A stretch of DNA of 64,000 nucleotides from Polyporus tsugae (Eukaryota; Basidiomycota; Agaricomycetes; Polyporales; Polyporaceae). The position numbers and the translations under genes were made by a program. The stretch spans positions 1,490,501-1,554,500 of the forward strand of contig JAHRBS010000006.1 of assembly GCA_024305745.1 (NCBI GenBank), written 5' to 3'. Below, one piece after another: positions 40,655 to 52,435 of the stretch (positions are counted from its first letter, which is position 1; every line of letters starts with the position of its first letter). The notes below the pieces were generated by a model. The model had not been told where the DNA came from. It searched no databases and saw only the letters and a program-made list of their open reading frames with translations.

Positions 40655-41858
40655 GACCGACCGCTGACGGATTTTTAGTCTGATTCATGGACGCGTGACG
40701 GCACCCTCCGTAGTGGGCCGGCGCCACGCGACGATTTTTGGCCGAAACCTAGGACTGTGTGACTTCACCTTTCTGCCGCTTCTGCTAGCTTCCGCCATCC
40801 GCCATGCTCTCATCTCTTCTCAATGACAATGTAGTACTATTTCACCACCTTCCAGCCTGTCGTCGATCGATACCGCACTCTTCTCCTTGTGTGCGGACGT
40901 GATTGGCTTCATCTGGAACAGAAGAGGCTACACCCATCTCGTGAGCATGGGAGAGCGTCTTGCACCTCTATAATCTCGCGAGCGTAAATTGACCGTCGCG
41001 AAGCGTCATTTGCGCTTATTGTCTATCTTGCCGCAAGTCCGAGTCACTCGTTCTCGATCCCTTCTACCAACGACGCTGTATATAAGGATTTAGGGCCGCA
41101 GGATCATGCTGACTTCGTTACCACACTGGAACTTGACCTGTCAACGGCAGGATGGACGGTGATGGTCTCGTACGGTGCAAGCCATTGAACGGCAGCCTCC
41201 TTTGCCGGTTGGTCAAGAAAGTTCCCGAAGACATGTATACTACAATAACAAGTACAGTTGGTTGGTTGCTTCTAAAGAACGATGCCAGATGCGATGCGTG
41301 CGCGGGGAGAACGGAGAGAACGAGAATGACGGCGACGACAAACGGTACAGACGAGGTCCCAAGGGTGAGCGGATACTATAGGAGTGCAAAGATGCTGGTA
41401 GAGTGCGTGGGATGATGGCGATCGAGAGGGAGGATGGAGTCCAGAGAAGACAGAGCGACCGCCAATGCGAATGTGAGATGGATGGCTGGGGGATGAGATG
41501 AGAGACTAAGGAGCGACGAGGGCAGGATGGTATCATGAACTATATAACCTAGCGTAGGATGCAAGCGGTGACGGTCCGACGTATTTCCAATTAGTGTGGT
41601 GTTTTGCGCGACTACGGAGGGCTTGGACGCATATCCTAGCTTGTTTTGATGTAGAATCGTACAATAAAGGCGATGAGGAGGTCCGGAACGGGGGCGGGGC
41701 GACACGCGAGAGTGAGAGGCGAGATGGGACGTAAACGAGAGTAGCAATGATAATGATGACGAAAAGGAATAGAATGAGTGTGTGCTGGACGTGCAGGAGA
41801 CCAGAAACCAAGAAGGGGGTGGATCCACAAGTGCTGTTGCTGCTGGAAGACGGAGAGG
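40655..41858. other. 1.2-kb convergent intergenic stretch
   Basis: Lies between two convergent gene ends. Several Ser-rich frames on the minus strand lack motifs and are more likely 3' UTR than coding. Confidence 0.45.
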
Positions 41859-44800
41859 TCACGGCGATTGGTTCTGCCCGAACGCGCGCAATCGCCGCAG
41901 AATCGCCTCCATCTCGGGCTGGTGGTGAGAGCGAGAAGGGATCGAACTCTTGGACGTCGTCCTATCCAGGACCTGGCCGATAGACGGCGACGCGCTTACC
42001 CTCGAGCTGCCGGCCGATACGCCAGACCCAGTACCAGAACTGAAAGACGAAGTCGAGGAGGTCGAGAGCCTGTGCAAGTTCGTGTCGATCCCACGGTCCG
42101 CCTTCTCCTTCCCATCAACGTTCAAGTGCGCGTGCGGATCGTCGTCTAGCACCGCGACGTCGGTCCGGGGCGTTTCCGGAATAGACGAAAGACCGGAGGA
42201 AGGCGAGGACGAATGTATGGTGGAGAGCGAGGGCAGGGAAGACAACGTCGAACTATCAGATCGCGCGTGCAGGTCGGCGCGGCCGTCTGGGCTCGGGGAG
42301 CGCGAGATGGCTGTGGGCGAAGACGCGCCGTCAAGCCCAACCCCTAGACCCAGCCCGGTCCTAGGGCCGGAAGTCGAGACCCCAAGCGGTCGCGTCTCAG
42401 AAAACCCGCCCGGCGAACCGCTGTAGGGGATTACGGGCGAGCTCGTGCGCCTCGTCACCTTCTGCGCAAGCCTCGATGCCGACGTGGGAGCGTGCATACA
42501 CGGGAGCGCGGAAGCGCTTCCAATGGCGTTTGGCACTGTGTTGCTCCGCGCGCGCCGCCTTGCCGCCGCGGGTCCTCGTGTGACGCCCCCGTGAGCGCGG
42601 GGGGGCTGCGACGCGAGCTGATTCTCGGGGGCGATGAAGTCCGAGATCGAGCCCTGCAACTCGACCAGCCCTTCCTCGACGCTCCCCACCGCGCTGTCCA
42701 ACGACATCCGCCCTTCCGTGCCAGGAGAGGATACAACCACTGACGCGGTGGTGCGCGATGTCGCTGCGCTCCCGGACCTGTCGCGCGCGACGCCGTTGTC
42801 CTTCGGAGGCGGCATGACGTCGCTATCCTTGCGCGCGGGCTCGTCTCTACCAGAGTGTGCAACGAGCCATTTTAGCCCCTTCATCTCCCGCTCGCGCCGT
42901 TCTCGATCGCGCTCCAGCAGCTCGACCTTGTGCACCAGCTCCGCCCGCTCCAGCGCGTGTCGCTCGGTGAGGCTGAGGAGGTACGACGAGAGGCGCTTGT
43001 ATTTATCCACCTGCTGCTGAAGCGCGTCGCGCAGCTCCTCCGCGGTCGCATTCTCGTCCGCGAGCACCTTGCGCGCCAGATCCTCTCGAATAGGCGTGCG
43101 TGGGGAGGGCGGAACCGAGTTCTCGCGATCGGTGTCTGTGTCAACGGGACTACGTATTGGGGACGAGGGGACGCTGAGATTAACACTTGCGGCGGAGTCA
43201 GGGGACATCTTGCCTTGCGCACGGGAAGACGGGGGTACGTCTTTAGGGGGGACCACAGGAGGAAGCGTGAGGCGTGGTCTGAGGGACGAGGAGGGAGAGG
43301 GAGGACCATTGCGCGATGAGTCGGACGTCGTAGGTGTTGGTATGGTCAATGTCGCGCTAACAGGCGGGGAGGGAAGAGGTTCCCTCGGAGGACCCGTCGT
43401 CGGAGGCGTGTGCCAGGTTCGCTTCAGTGGAGGGGGCATCCTCTTCCCTGTCCCGTGCTGGGCCGGCGGACTGTGCGTCTGAGCCCGAGGTCGGGGCTGT
43501 GGAGAACTCTGGTTGGAGTCGGGCGACTGCGGGGGTGAAATGGTGATCGTGTTGCTGCGGCCGAGGGCTGGGGAAACATCTCGCGGGCCGCCTAGCGCAG
43601 ACGAGTCCGAGGGCATTTTGCGAACTTTGGGAGCGGTTGCTGCGATCTCCTTTTTCAGTCGACTGAGCTGCATGACACTGATGTGTCGTCTCTCTGTGCG
43701 ACTCGGCGGAAACCCTACGGTGGCCGGCGCCGTTTGGTTATTCGCAGATGACACCGTACCGCGGCGAGGCTGAGCGTCGGAAGAAATATCGAAATGATTC
43801 TTCCGGAGGAGCGTTTCTTCCTTGTAGGAAGTAGCCGACGGCAAATTACCATCAGCCAGTTGCAGCAATTGAACGACGGAGTGGGTGGAGGTCGATGGAC
43901 TGGATGCATCCACTGATGTAGGAGAATCGGGGGTAGTCGTCCGCTCGCTGGCAGTTGGGGTTGGGAGCGAGGCTGGTGGCCGTTCGGGCGATGGCTGGCC
44001 TGAAGGCAGAGGTGCGGACCGAGGAGCGGTGTACGCCCGCTTGCCTTCATGTATATTGGTGTACGGCGGAGAAACTGTGATAACAGGCCTCGCCGAGGTA
44101 CGGCTATCGCTGCTCCGTCTTGTTGACTCGAGCGAAGGCTTCTGCTTACGGAAGTTGTTCACAAGATTCGGCGTTGGACCGTAGGGCGAGAAGTGTATAT
44201 TGGGGATGGGCCCGCCGTTCAAACGAGAGGAGGTAGCAGCAGATTGGGGCATGGGAATTCCTGAGGCAGGACCTTGAGATAGAACACGTTGCTGCGCGTT
44301 GCCCTGTAGCGGGCGTACGCTTGGTCTGCTCAATCCAAATCATCATCAAAATGTTAGCTTGTATGTCAGGTCATGTCAGAAAGGCGCAAGTAAGTATAAA
44401 GAGGAAGAAAGAGAACATACAAAGTATGCTCGTCGCTCTATCGGTGACAATCGATAAAATCAACGTCGATCATCCGCACGCCACGGCCCACGAGGCTACC
44501 AACCGCCCGCCGTTTTGATGGGGCCATCACCGAACTCTCAAACATTACACGGCAAAAGCTCGCAAACGCAGTCCCGAACAAGTCTGCCTGTTCGTTGGAC
44601 GCAATGCACCACACAAACACACGCTGGGAACCATGTTCGGCGTCCGGGTAAATTGCCCGCGACAAGCGTCAGACGGGCAATTATGTGGGCGCTATCCAAA
44701 TCAGGCAAGTACAATCAACTGGACGCAATTGTCGACGCTTCGATTTCGAGGCGGGAAGAACTCAAAACATAAATTCACAACGGGCTAGGCGGCCAGAAGA

Positions 44801-45330
44801 CAGAAGGCAGGAAGATCCGCTCAGTGCCCACACATGCGTCCTTCGCGTTCCGCGGACTACGGTGGAATGATATAGGTAGTAGAAAATATGCTCAAGAGAA
44901 AGGACCGATGGAAAGATCAAACTCACCCTTCGCGGTCATGAGATGCAATAGGTACCGGTGGGACCTGCTTGCGGTCAAGCTCCCGTCGCACACCAATCGC
45001 AGTCGAATTCGCATTGGCGTGCACGGGTGATGGGGCTGCCACCGCTGCTAGAGAGGCAGCAGACGCGTCCGCTTTGGCGGAAGACGGGGAAAAGCTCGGC
45101 TTGCGCTTGCGGGCCAGAAACGAGAACTTGTGCTTGGATTTCGGCGGGGTGACTGGCGCCAACTCGGTGGCAGATGGACTGAGGCGTGGAATGGCAGGGA
45201 TCTGGGAGGGAGGGGGACGAGACGGCGTCTCCATGCTCGTCTTCGCGTCGTGTCGGCCCCGGAGAAAATCGGATATGTCGGACGTACGCGATCGTATGCG
45301 TCCGGAAGGTGATGATAGGGCAGAAGGCAT
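41859..45330 (-). CDS. Long low-complexity protein with a central coiled coil, unknown
   Basis: Exons 44927-45330 and 41859-44325 join in exact phase (404 + 2467 nt) to 956 residues across a 601-nt intron, long for this genome. The start chosen is ATG 45330 (MPSALSSPSGRIRSRTSDIS); an earlier in-frame ATG exists at 45528. Most of the protein is Ser/Pro/Thr-rich, with KHKFSFLARKRKPSFS near the N-terminus. A coiled coil lies around 550-620 (LRDALQQQVDKYKRLSSYLL, then LERAELVHKVELLERDRERR and EMKGLKWLV). The C-terminus EMEAILRRLRAFG is a short conserved-looking helix. The layout suggests a cytoskeletal or polarity scaffold, but I do not recognise the family and assign no function. Confidence 0.68.
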
Positions 45331-48298
45331 GGCGAGGGGCAGAGAGGTAAGCTTGAGTGACCGACGCCGGAGATCCAGAAGGTATGAGGAAGCAGGATGG
45401 CCGAGGTGCGGGCGTGGTACAGCGAGCGAGGGGGTAATATGAGATCTGAGAGAGCTAGGATTCCATGCAAGAAGCGGGGGGGGGCCGGTTGGGAGAGCTG
45501 GGCGGGAGGGAAGGGGAAAGGACAACACGGGAGGGCCAAGTTCAAATCCTTAAAGGGTTCGACGCACAAGAGACGCTGGACATAAGCTCTGTGACAAGCT
45601 CAAGGGTCGAGGAGGACGCGGGATATGGCCATGCGTTTCGCCTGGCCCTAGACTCGTCCCCTCCCGTCGCTGGGTTTCGGGCCAAGGCGAGAGGGATGTG
45701 AAGGGAAGCTGTTCCCTGACGCGAATGGCCGCCCCTTATAGGGCATCCGACCTATTCCAGCAGTAATCCCCGTTAATTTGCATCTAGCGCACGCCTTACC
45801 CGAGCCTTCGTCTTCCTTTCAGCTCTTGCTTCTGTGTGTCGTGTTGGTCAGCGCAAGGTGCGACTGTTGGTGGTAGCGAACGCCGCCGCCCCCGACGCCA
45901 ATCGCGGGATCTGATATCGTCACCCCCGATCTCGCATTAGCCGACGCCGACGCCATCTGTATTGCGAACTCCCGTTCCCCCGGGCCTTGTTTGCTATACT
46001 TGCTACACCAGGCGGCCACCATCACCATGGCGCGTTCTCTTGTCTTGTCTTCCCCCGCCACCATCCCACTAGAGCCCGCTAGTGGTAAGTAGTTGTTCCA
46101 CATAAGAAGTATCACAGACAGTCATACATCTCAAACCGATATAAGACCCCATCTAAGTATTCGTTCTTTGTCAACAGGTCATGATCGTCTTGTCATACTT
46201 TGCCCCCGCGCCGATGGACGCCCGCTACGACATGGAGTCGACGGCCCTCTCGCTGAACCCCGACGACGACCCAACGGTAAACTCGGATTGGACAGGGTCG
46301 GCAACCGCAGACAAACACTAGGCCCAACCGAGGTGCGCGCGGAAACAAATTAAGTATAAGATGCATCCCCACCTCTTCCCGCGCCGCGCGGCTGCCGCGC
46401 TGGCTTGATGCGCTGATCTCATTCAACGCTTATCGGTTAGCAAAATTGAATGATCCTCGTCCTCCCCGACTTACGAGCCCAGCGCATGCCAAGCTCCCCT
46501 CGAGGGCCTGTCGCGGATGTCCACGAATTGCCCTGGCGGAATGGGCAGGGAGGGCCGGAAAGCACTCTGAAAGAACTGACTTCGGCTCGCACTACGAGGC
46601 TACGAGTCTACGGCCTGCCTCGCCAGAACAAACAGGATCGGTCACCCGGGGTCGAGCGCCAGCAATATCATCTAGCCTCAGATGGCAGCGGGCTTTAGAG
46701 GGCGTTGATATTACTGTATTCTGTATCATTACGGAGGACAGAGAACCACAACTTCAGGCCTCCCCGACCAATCGTGTGCTCGCCATGCTGCCAGAGCGGC
46801 GCGGGATGTAGTTTTGTGGACGACTGATGCGACGGGGACCGTCCTTCACGCGGAGAACTACACTTACACTTTCTCAAGAGCCATCCGACCGACATCGATC
46901 AATTGATCCTATGTATGTATGCGTCTTCAGCTTCCGCTGCCATATAGTCACTGCACAGTGCAAGGCAGAACCAGATACTAGGCGTCGCACGGTACGTTTG
47001 GGCTAGCATCATGGTATATACAGCGCCACCTTGACAGAGGAACAAGGGGGGGCGGCTTGCAAGAGATATAAAGTAAGTACACACTTTGTGTACATGTGCT
47101 GTTGAAAAATTGCACGGGTCGGCCAGATCTTTGCCATCTTCACTCGACAGGTTCGACCGTTGAACATCAGTCCTGGCCGCCGCAACATGGCAACTCTTGT
47201 GTCAATTGTGGAGAAATGACGCCAGGCTCCCGCGTCAAGCACCTCGCTAGCCTCATCGCGGCTGGCCGAGTCTTCCTAATCCACAGATTCATTGAGTGCC
47301 CTCACCCATGTGAGGCCCTCTCCCGGAGGCATCCTGCACCGAAATCTTTCCCCCTCCTGATGGATTCGAAGGATGGCGCATCATATATCATGACATCATG
47401 CATGTTCTAGACACGCGAATACTGAACGCCTCCTTCGCAAAGCCCTCCCACCCAGCCAGCTCGCCAAGCTCTCACCACCCTTCGGGTCCGCCCTGGCCGA
47501 AGACGTGCTCGTTTATCAGCAATGTGACACTTTTCCCACAAATCCTACCCGCGAAGGTAGGTTTAGGGAAAGTGACCCCCGTTCTCAGTACGTGCGCACA
47601 AGTTACAGGCACAAGCCGATCGGGATCGCGCGCAAGGGGGCACGGGGCCACCGGGCGCCGCTCGACCAGCAAACCTTAGTAACAGCGGGAAGCTTGCGTT
47701 TCGTATCACGACTCCCAGCGTACAACATGAACAAGGCACATCCGCGGGACTGCGCACTCGATGCCGTATCCTCTATCTCCCAGAGGAGGGAAGGAGCCCG
47801 TCGTTAGGATTAGAACTTGAAGGCGACCCATCATTCCACCGGGCATCCCGTTCCCAACATGACCTCCGTTGCCTTGCACTCCATACGGGCCGCGGTTCTG
47901 GAATAGTCTCGGGGTTCGCACGTGAACGTGAGTTCTTGGAACAGGCTATATACCCAATGAGAAGCGCGGGACCGAGGTGGGAATCGCGCTACGCAACCTA
48001 CGGGAATTCGAAGTCACGGTGTGTCGAGGGTGCAGAGCGGCGCGGGGAACGGGTCTGAAGTCCACGGCAATTAAATAGCGGCGAGAATACAACAATACTA
48101 AGATGCGATAGAGTAAGATAAAATAAACACTGCCGTCGGAGTGCCGGGCTCCACGACGACGACCAAACCCCGCGGCACAGCCGGGGCCTCGAAATAGTAA
48201 GGATACCGGGAATAGATATGTAAAAGAGGAAATACCAAATATGATCACTTTCGACGTCCATTGAGAAGCTGGCCTCGACGCGGTCGCAGCCGAGAGAC
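45331..48298. other. 3-kb intergenic stretch, no gene supported
   Basis: It contains the 5' flank of the coiled-coil protein gene and the 3' flank of the kinase gene. Frames at 45819-46115 (-), 46446-46811 (+) and 47398-47679 (+) have no motifs. Candidate exons near 45877-46084 and 46178-46321 do not join in phase. Confidence 0.4.
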
Positions 48299-51146
48299 TC
48301 ATACTCGCCACGGTCCACGTGGGTTCAGCCAGTCCAGACCAGCAAATGGATCATCGAGCTCGGGGACATGAGCATACTCGACGGACACGGCGTCATCCCG
48401 ACAGTAACGGCGAGACTTGGTCTCTGAGCCTGGCGCTATGAGTGGTAGGCGATCGCCCTGGAAGAAAAGATGCACGGGCTGCTCGTTCCTCAGGGAACCG
48501 TCCACTTTGACCGAGCTTGATGGAGAGGCGTCTGACGGACATGCTGATGACGGATTGTCGCCGAAAACGCAAGGGAAGGCGGCAAGACGGATGGCAGTGG
48601 AGTGGGTTCGATAGCAATGGGCGTTGGATAGAGGAGTGGACGCGTCAAGGGGGAGTGAATGCAGAAGAACGGAAAGTGCATCAGTACGTTGAAGAAACCA
48701 GGCAGCGAGCGTTTAGTAGCCTCGCGGAGTAAACTTACCGGTCAGCAGGTCAGCGGTCGGTTCGCGAAGGAGCACATTGAAGGTGTTGACGCTGGAAGGG
48801 AAGGTACGGGTGCTGTCAGCGATTGTTCGCTCGCGTTTGAAAAGGCTAGACTTTGCCCTCCCCGCTCGGGAAGACAGACGGGGAGAGGTTAGATCGGGAA
48901 TACATACTGCTTCTTTTCGTCCAAGAAGAAGTCGTGATGCCTAAGGTGGCGCAGCTGGAAGCGCGAGGACGGATGCAAATCCACGAGCTGCACAACCAAG
49001 CGAATAGAACGCGTCGTGTGAGTAATAACTCCATGCGCGGAACGAATGAGAGGAGAATTGGTTGGGACTGAGAAAGTAGACACGTACCCCATCGATCAAG
49101 TCTACCTCTGTGTCCGAAATCTTGCCTTTGCCATGGTACGCAGCATATGACATTCCATCCATCTTGTGATCCCACCACACGTATTTCTGTCTGTCGTCAT
49201 GCCCTTCAAACAAAACCTGCGAGAATCACGTTAGTCCCTGACATTTTCCACGACACTGTCAAGCCCCCGGGGTGGCAGCCCATTACTACCGGATCCGCTA
49301 GTCATGAACCACCCATGCGAATGGCCACAGCAGGCAATAACAAAAGGTCATAGAATGGCGAGCACTGACCGTGTTCGTAAGCATGTCGAAAATGATGCAA
49401 CCGAGCGCCCACCAGTCGACCATCTTCCCGTACCACCAACCCTGGTCGACCTCCCACGCCATGTACGGCGCGCTTCCGATCCTGCCGTTTGTGCACGAAG
49501 TCTCGTCCTCGAGAGGTGAGTGCGCGATGAACGCCGTGTTGAAGTCAGCGATCCGCACGTCAGGATCCTGCCCGGGGTTCGAGGCGTCGACCAGGATGTT
49601 CTCAGGCTTCAGGTCACGGTGGATGATCCCCATTCGGTGAAGCGCGTCTATGCCGAGGGCCTGCAACAAACACCGAGAAGATAGCGCTATGTTAGACTTG
49701 TGATAAACGATAAACAACATATACATAAGTACACGCTGCGCCGGCGCCCCGCCCAACGCAGAAGAGCACAGATCGAAGAATGGGAAGCAGCAGCCGCGAT
49801 CAACACGGTACGCCATGCCGTGAGCCAACATATGCTCTTAATTACGGTGGGAAAGCCGGAAAGAACATGACATGAAAGGGCCCACTCACCAACTGCGCAA
49901 CCCAACGCCGAACCAACGACCGATCCAAGCCTCCGTACGACGCGACCGCCTTCGAGACATCGACGAGGTCACCCTCCATCAGCGGCTGCATGAGCAGGAA
50001 TGAATTGTCGCGCATGCCACGATGATATCCATTGAGCTTGACCTATTGACGAACGGAAATGAAAGTCGCACTCACCATAAGATAGACGACCCTCTCCTCG
50101 TCCTGCAAAACGCCGAAAAGCTCCATCAAGTACGCCCGCTCCCTCGGGGCAGCCGCCGCAATGATTTCATACGCACGCATCTCGACGAGCAGGCCCCTTC
50201 TGATCTTCTCCTCCTGCAGCATCCGGTCCTTCCGCGCGACGCGGGCGCAAACGACACGTCCGGAGCCGGTGTCCTGCGCCGCGTACGACTTCGTGAACGT
50301 CCCCTTCTCCAGCACACGCAAAAGCCTAAACGACCCGACGTGCACCGGCCCCGCAGGCTGCTTCTGGGACTGGGAAGAAGAGGTGCGTGGGGGCGTGGGG
50401 GGAGCCGCCCCCGCGTATCCGCTTGTGTTCTTTGGCGAGAGACGCGCGTAATAGCTCGCTGTGGGGGACCGCGATGGGGACGGAAGCGAGGGTGGGGCGT
50501 AAATTAACGAGGATGGCGGCACCGAGTGCGGAGAACGCGAACCAGGAACTGGAGCTGGGGCGTAGATCGGGAGGAAAACGGGCGCGGGAGCTGGGACGGC
50601 GACAGGACGCTCCCGGCCGCGTACGCCTTGCGTAATGTTGACGTACTCGCTACCTCTGCTCTTCACAGCAGGCCGGGGAGACGGATAGCCTGAAGGTTCC
50701 GGGTGAGGGGAGGCTTCCTGAAATCTCACCGTACGAGTGATGTCCGGGTCGACGCCGACCTCAGCGAGCACAGATGAGAAGGAGAGGTGGTGGGAGGACG
50801 CCGAGGTCGGTTCCCGTCGAGGCGCATAGGCGGCGTAGATGGCAGAACCCGCCGCCTTGCCTGTGTCGGGGTGCATGTCGCAGCCGGACTTGGACTTGAA
50901 GGGAAGTGAGAGCGTCAGAGGTTTTCGGACCGACTTCCGCTTCGGTTGGGCGACGGTGGTCGGGGCGGGAAGCTTTGGCGTCGGAGGACGCTTGTGTAGA
51001 GCTGGGGTAAGGGGGTGACGAGAGTCAGAGGTGGCTTGCGAAGTGGTTCGGGTGGTTGTCTCTTTCGCGTTGCTCTTCAACTTGGGCTTGGGATGGGTTG
51101 ACTTCGGGGCGGCTTCAACGAAGGTCTGGGAGAGCCAGGCGGGCAT
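48299..51146 (-). CDS. Ser/Thr protein-kinase-like protein with degenerate ATP-site motifs
   Basis: Exon 1 is 50076-51146 (357 codons); at least five more exons end at the stop 48299-48301. The N-terminal 265 residues are Pro/Ser-rich and disordered. The kinase domain starts VGSFRLLRVLEKGTFTKSYA (about 270), where the glycine loop has lost its first Gly. Strand beta-3 reads VVCARVARKD, without the usual AxK lysine. HRDLKPENILVD is intact. The magnesium motif is ADFNTAF (DFN for DFG). APYMAWEVDQG, MVDWWALGCIIFDML and LVQLVDLHPSSRFQ complete the domain in an AGC-like way, followed by RHHDFFLD and a C-tail ending LDWLNPRGPWRV. It may be a pseudokinase or use another lysine (RK at 305-306). The fold call is firm, activity uncertain. 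Confidence 0.85.
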
Positions 51147-52435
51147 CTTGTATACCCAAGCTGAACAATCGCTAGCGTGGTGCGCAGGCAGAAGAGTATG
51201 AGGGCAAAGCGGCTGGGCAATGCGAGGTGTAGAAAGAAGGACCGTGGATAGTGGCGGCCATGGTTGGCAAAAGGGCCGCTTTTGAGGACGTTGGCCTCTC
51301 CGTGAGCCTCAAAGCAACCAAGCTGTAGTCCAATCAAACAGTGTGGCCCCGTCGCGCGAATGCGGCCCAAGGCCTAGAGGTCCAGCCAGTCCACAAGAGT
51401 CCAGTGGCACAGGATGAGCAGAGTCCTTGGTTCTGGGAGGCCAAAGCGTCCGAATCCATGCATGTGTGCCTATGGTCCTGCTAAGATAACAATGGCATCC
51501 CTGTGGAGGACGATAATTTATCATAGGAACGCTGTCGGTCGAACTCGATGGCACTGGGATACCTTTGTTTATTGTCGTGGAGGAGGACGCAAGAGCCGCA
51601 GCATACAAGACGAGTGATAGTGGAGAGGACAGCAGCATGGTGATCTCTCGAAGGGGCGCCTCCCATTTTCGGAGAGTGGGAGTCGCGCCTCGTCGGTGGC
51701 CACGACCATCACGCTTGTGGTAGCGGTGCAAGTCGGCCAAAGCTGTCAGAGTCGGCCTGAGAGGTGTGTGCGGTGGCTCAAATCGATGGAAGCCGATTCG
51801 CAGATGCTGAAGACAATGGTCCTCGTGTTACAGTATATTGATCCATCATTAGCGGCACCCATGGCCAGGTCCTCAAGGTATGGCGCTTCCCGGCAGAATA
51901 CAAAGCGGGCTCTGGATAGAGCTCATGGTGGTCCAAGGATGCTGAAATCTGGAGAATGTCCTTGGAACGGTTAAATCATATCACGGTGCACAGGCAGCTC
52001 CACGTACGCACTCCATGTATAGATACACACCGAAATCTCATCCTCCTCCTCCTCCTCCATGCATGGACTTCGGCCCGGGTGGAAGAGATCCAGAGTCGAC
52101 TGAGCGGCATGGATCGATATCCTGGACACCCGAGATCCGTTGGGCCTGATACAACGTATCCATAGAAACAAGTTATGTACGGGCGGGCCATGAAGAAAGG
52201 AAGCGATGAGACACAAGATGTCGCAGCCACGGTGGTCGTCAAGAAGAAAAAACCTTGACGCCCGCCTCCGAAGGCGACCGTGCCAACGGTGACAAACCCT
52301 CTTCCGACGATACCACTGCAACAACTTGAAACAGGTGTGCCACGTTCTAGCAATGACATTTTAATGGTACATTAGATATACCTACGAGAGTTCTATTGTT
52401 CCCTCATCTCCCCTCAAGCATGCATACGAGCCGAT
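51147..52435. other. 1.3-kb intergenic stretch, no gene supported
   Basis: Between the start of the kinase-like gene and the end of THR4. A minus-strand frame at 51309-51740 has a signal-peptide-like stretch but no continuation; see rejected items. Confidence 0.45.

Noticed and set aside
41240..41862. Minus-strand Ser-rich frames with a hydrophobic run (LILFLFVIIIIATLVYV)
   Set aside because: They lie directly downstream of the coiled-coil protein stop and do not chain to a start or a domain; more likely 3' UTR.
45533..45560. B-box-like GTTCAAATC suggesting a tRNA gene
   Set aside because: No matching A box or cloverleaf can be formed upstream; no tRNA gene was found anywhere in the window.
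45877..46321. Two plus-strand exon-like pieces (about 45877-46084 and 46178-46321) with coding-like composition
   Set aside because: The first ends in phase 1, the second reads well only in phase 0, so they cannot be spliced into one frame; no family motif is present.
51309..51740. Minus-strand frame containing MLLSSPLSLVLYAAALASSS, like a signal peptide of a small secreted protein
   Set aside because: No plausible mature domain, cysteine pattern or continuation; the stretch lies in a spacer and could be chance.
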